DNA of 64,000 nt from Lachnospiraceae bacterium (lineage in GTDB: Bacteria; Bacillota; Clostridia; Lachnospirales; Lachnospiraceae): assembly GCA_009774245.1 (NCBI GenBank), contig VSNM01000002.1, positions 62,001-126,000 of the forward strand. Direction: 5' to 3'. Numbering within the stretch: the first letter of the stretch is position 1; each line of letters starts with the position of its first letter. Below the pieces are notes generated by a model, which ran no database searches, had not been told where the DNA came from, and saw nothing but the letters and a program-made list of their open reading frames with translations. Positions 62,074 to 64,000 of this stretch are shown here, one piece after another. A program made the position numbers and the translations under genes.

Positions 62074-64000
62074 ATGTACCATTGCCACATAAACTTCCTG
62101 TTCTGGGGACGTCAGCACCGACTGTTGAAGCAGATTGAAGCGATTCCCCCATTAGAACACTTCACACATAAATACTTCGAGAGCCCAAAACCATCTGAGG
62201 CGATGATCTCAAAGGGCGACGTCATCATAGCGGATTTGAGCGGCACGGACGCCGTCCAGACAATCCGGACACTGCTCGCGGGCAAACGGCATGACGCGGA
62301 ATTGATCGTGCTCGCAGACAAGGAACAGTCCGCGGCCCTGATCAGTCTGCCGGACTGCCTGGACGCAGTGTATGATATCTGGACGCTTCCACTGTCTGAC
62401 AATGAGCTGAGATTCCACTTTACACGGTGGCAGCAGCACTACAAAATGCGCAAGGACTACTGGCAGACAAACCAGTATCTCGAAACCACCATCAACAGCG
62501 TGCCCAACCTGATCTGGTACAAGACCAGAGACGGCATCCATGAGAAGGTCAATGACAGCTTCTGCATCACGGTCAACAAGACCAAAACACAGGTTGAAGG
62601 ACAGCGCCACGCCTACATCTGGGATGTCGAGCAGGATGATCCTGCCTGTATCGAATCAGAGCGCGAGGTCATGAACCAGAGAAAAACCTGTATCGCCAAG
62701 GAAACCGTCCAGACGAAGGATGGAACCAGGCTGCTCACCACATACAAATCCCCGCTGTACGACCTGGACGGGAGCGTCATGGGCACCGTGGGCGTGGGCA
62801 TCGACACCACGAAGGAAAACGAGTACAGACAGCAGCTCATTTCTAAAACAAGGACTCTGGAAACGCTGTTCACCACGATGGACTGCGGCATCCTGTGCCA
62901 CACTGTCGATGGCTCCAGAATCCTCAGTGTCAACGACGCCGCACTCAAAATCCTGGGCTATACATCACAGGAAGACCTCGTGAAATCCGGATTTGACATG
63001 ATCGCAGCATCCGTCGTGGAGGAAGACCGGGCATCCCTGCGCCAGAGCATCCTGTCCCTGCAGAAAGAGGGGGACAGCGTCAACGTCGCATACCGCGTGC
63101 TGCACGACAACGGAGATCTGCTGCACATCATGGGAAACATCAAGCTGATGCAGGAAAACGGAGAACAGTTCTATCAGCGTTTTCTCCTGGACTGCACCAC
63201 ACAGCGGCTGCGCGAGGAGGAAGAACGGCAGGAAAACGAACGACGGCAGATGGAGCTGATCCATGCGCTGAGCACCGACTACAACCTCGTATGCTTCTTT
63301 GACCTGGATACCAGTAAAGGAACCGCCCTCCGGAAAGGCAAATGCAAGGCTCAAGTGTTTGATGAACTTTTTACCGGCGAATTGTCCCTGGAAGAGAGCA
63401 TCGGACGTTACATCGACCGATGCGTCTATGAGGAGGATCGGGAAATGCTGCGGCAGGCGCTCTCCCGTGAAACCCTGATGCAGAAACTCGCCGAAAAGAC
63501 TACATACGTTGTCAATTTTCGAACGATCTGTCATGCGGACAATGAGGAAATGCGCTACTTCCAGGTGAAGACTGTCTGTGCCGGAGACTGGAGTAAGCAC
63601 TGTGGGATCGTCCTCGGTTTCCACAGCATTGACGAGGAAACTCGCAGCGAGATGGAGAAAAACACCATCCTGGAGGACGCGCTGATACAGGCAAACCGCG
63701 CCAACAAGGCAAAGAGTGTCTTTCTCTCCAATATGTCGCACGATATCCGCACCCCAATGAACGCCATCATCGGTTTCACGACACTGGCGCTCAGCCGCCT
63801 CGATCACACAGAGCAGGTTGAGGGATATCTCAAGAAGATCATGACCTCCAGCAACCATCTGCTGAATCTGATCAACAATGTTCTCGACATGAGCCACATT
63901 GAGAGCGGCAAGATGCAGCTGTCAGAACAGCTCTGCAGCCTTCCGGAAATCCTGCATGGACTGCGCAATATCATACAGGCAGACATTCATTCCAAGCAGC
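62074..64000 (+). CDS. Multi-PAS sensor histidine kinase, cut by the window end
   Basis: At least 642 residues, open to the last base. There is no signal peptide or membrane helix, so it senses from the cytoplasm. Residues 1-125 look like a degenerate receiver domain (GDVIIADLSGTDAVQTIRTL, AELIVLADK). Two PAS domains follow (about 130-250, and 265-385 starting at LETLFTTMDCGILCHTVDGS), then a third PAS-like region. The kinase H-box is FLSNMSHDIRTPMNAIIGFT near 560, and the chain goes on past HLLNLINNVLDMSHIESGKM. The ATG at 62074 with GGAGGGATTTCAT is better than one five codons earlier. The ATPase domain and any receiver lie beyond the window. Confidence 0.88.
   Translation, partial: MYHCHINFLFWGRQHRLLKQIEAIPPLEHFTHKYFESPKPSEAMISKGDVIIADLSGTDAVQTIRTLLAGKRHDAELIVLADKEQSAALISLPDCLDAVYDIWTLPLSDNELRFHFTRWQQHYKMRKDYWQTNQYLETTINSVPNLIWYKTRDGIHEKVNDSFCITVNKTKTQVEGQRHAYIWDVEQDDPACIESEREVMNQRKTCIAKETVQTKDGTRLLTTYKSPLYDLDGSVMGTVGVGIDTTKENEYRQQLISKTRTLETLFTTMDCGILCHTVDGSRILSVNDAALKILGYTSQEDLVKSGFDMIAASVVEEDRASLRQSILSLQKEGDSVNVAYRVLHDNGDLLHIMGNIKLMQENGEQFYQRFLLDCTTQRLREEEERQENERRQMELIHALSTDYNLVCFFDLDTSKGTALRKGKCKAQVFDELFTGELSLEESIGRYIDRCVYEEDREMLRQALSRETLMQKLAEKTTYVVNFRTICHADNEEMRYFQVKTVCAGDWSKHCGIVLGFHSIDEETRSEMEKNTILEDALIQANRANKAKSVFLSNMSHDIRTPMNAIIGFTTLALSRLDHTEQVEGYLKKIMTSSNHLLNLINNVLDMSHIESGKMQLSEQLCSLPEILHGLRNIIQADIHSKQ

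Overview
The window looks like part of a chromosome from an anaerobic, motile member of the Clostridia, most likely the family Lachnospiraceae. That placement is an inference from gene types, base composition near 50 % GC and strong AGGAGG ribosome binding sites. It was not tested by any search. Almost every gene is on the minus strand. I saw no tRNA, rRNA, CRISPR array, transposase or phage gene.

Left part (1-20.5 kb): a mosaic of signalling, export and housekeeping genes with many scars. It opens with a chemotaxis receptor that has lost its N-terminus at about 1455. At the same point an ECF sigma factor gene, reading the other way, is reduced to its last 60 codons. Its presumed anti-sigma partner (1666-2811) is intact. 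Next come a membrane diguanylate cyclase, a four-gene ECF sigma/membrane protein/ABC exporter operon (5035-8233), a single-domain retropepsin-like aspartic protease with an unknown partner gene, two tandem MATE exporters, an RsmF-type RNA methyltransferase and argC. Beyond argC are a SUKH (SMI1/KNR4) protein, an AAA ATPase with a strong promoter and iterated operator-like repeats, half of an MFS transporter, and a complete ECF sigma/anti-sigma pair. A short interspersed repeat occurs at least four times here (about 4768, 8311, 13650 and 18356). One copy sits in frame inside the methyltransferase gene and another sits exactly where the MFS gene is broken. A shrunken, internally deleted copy of argC lies at 16181-16232.

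Right part (20.6-61.9 kb): one very large surface-glycan locus. It encodes two paralogous PglK/MsbA-like ABC flippases (20625 and 45287), a Wzy-like polymerase, and GT2, GT4, GT11, GT17-like, DUF5672 and GT-D-fold glycosyltransferases. It also has a GtrB-like polyprenyl-phosphate sugar transferase, an MBOAT/SGNH acylation pair, two acyltransferase-3 proteins, a secreted SGNH hydrolase and AsnB. Seven large multi-spanning proteins of GT-C or unknown type complete it. A 3,4-ketoisomerase (FdtA/QdtA type), a DegT aminotransferase and a GNAT acetyltransferase suggest a 3-acetamido-3,6-dideoxyhexose (Fuc3NAc- or Qui3NAc-like) in the glycan. No initiating phosphoglycosyl transferase, chain-length regulator or nucleotide-sugar supply genes (rmlAB, gmd/fcl) are in the window, so the locus depends on genes elsewhere. 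Many neighbours overlap by four bases (ATGA), as expected of a long co-transcribed unit. A terminator lies after the last gene at about 20.57-20.60 kb.

Right edge (61.9-64 kb): a consensus promoter drives a plus-strand multi-PAS sensor histidine kinase that runs off the end of the window.
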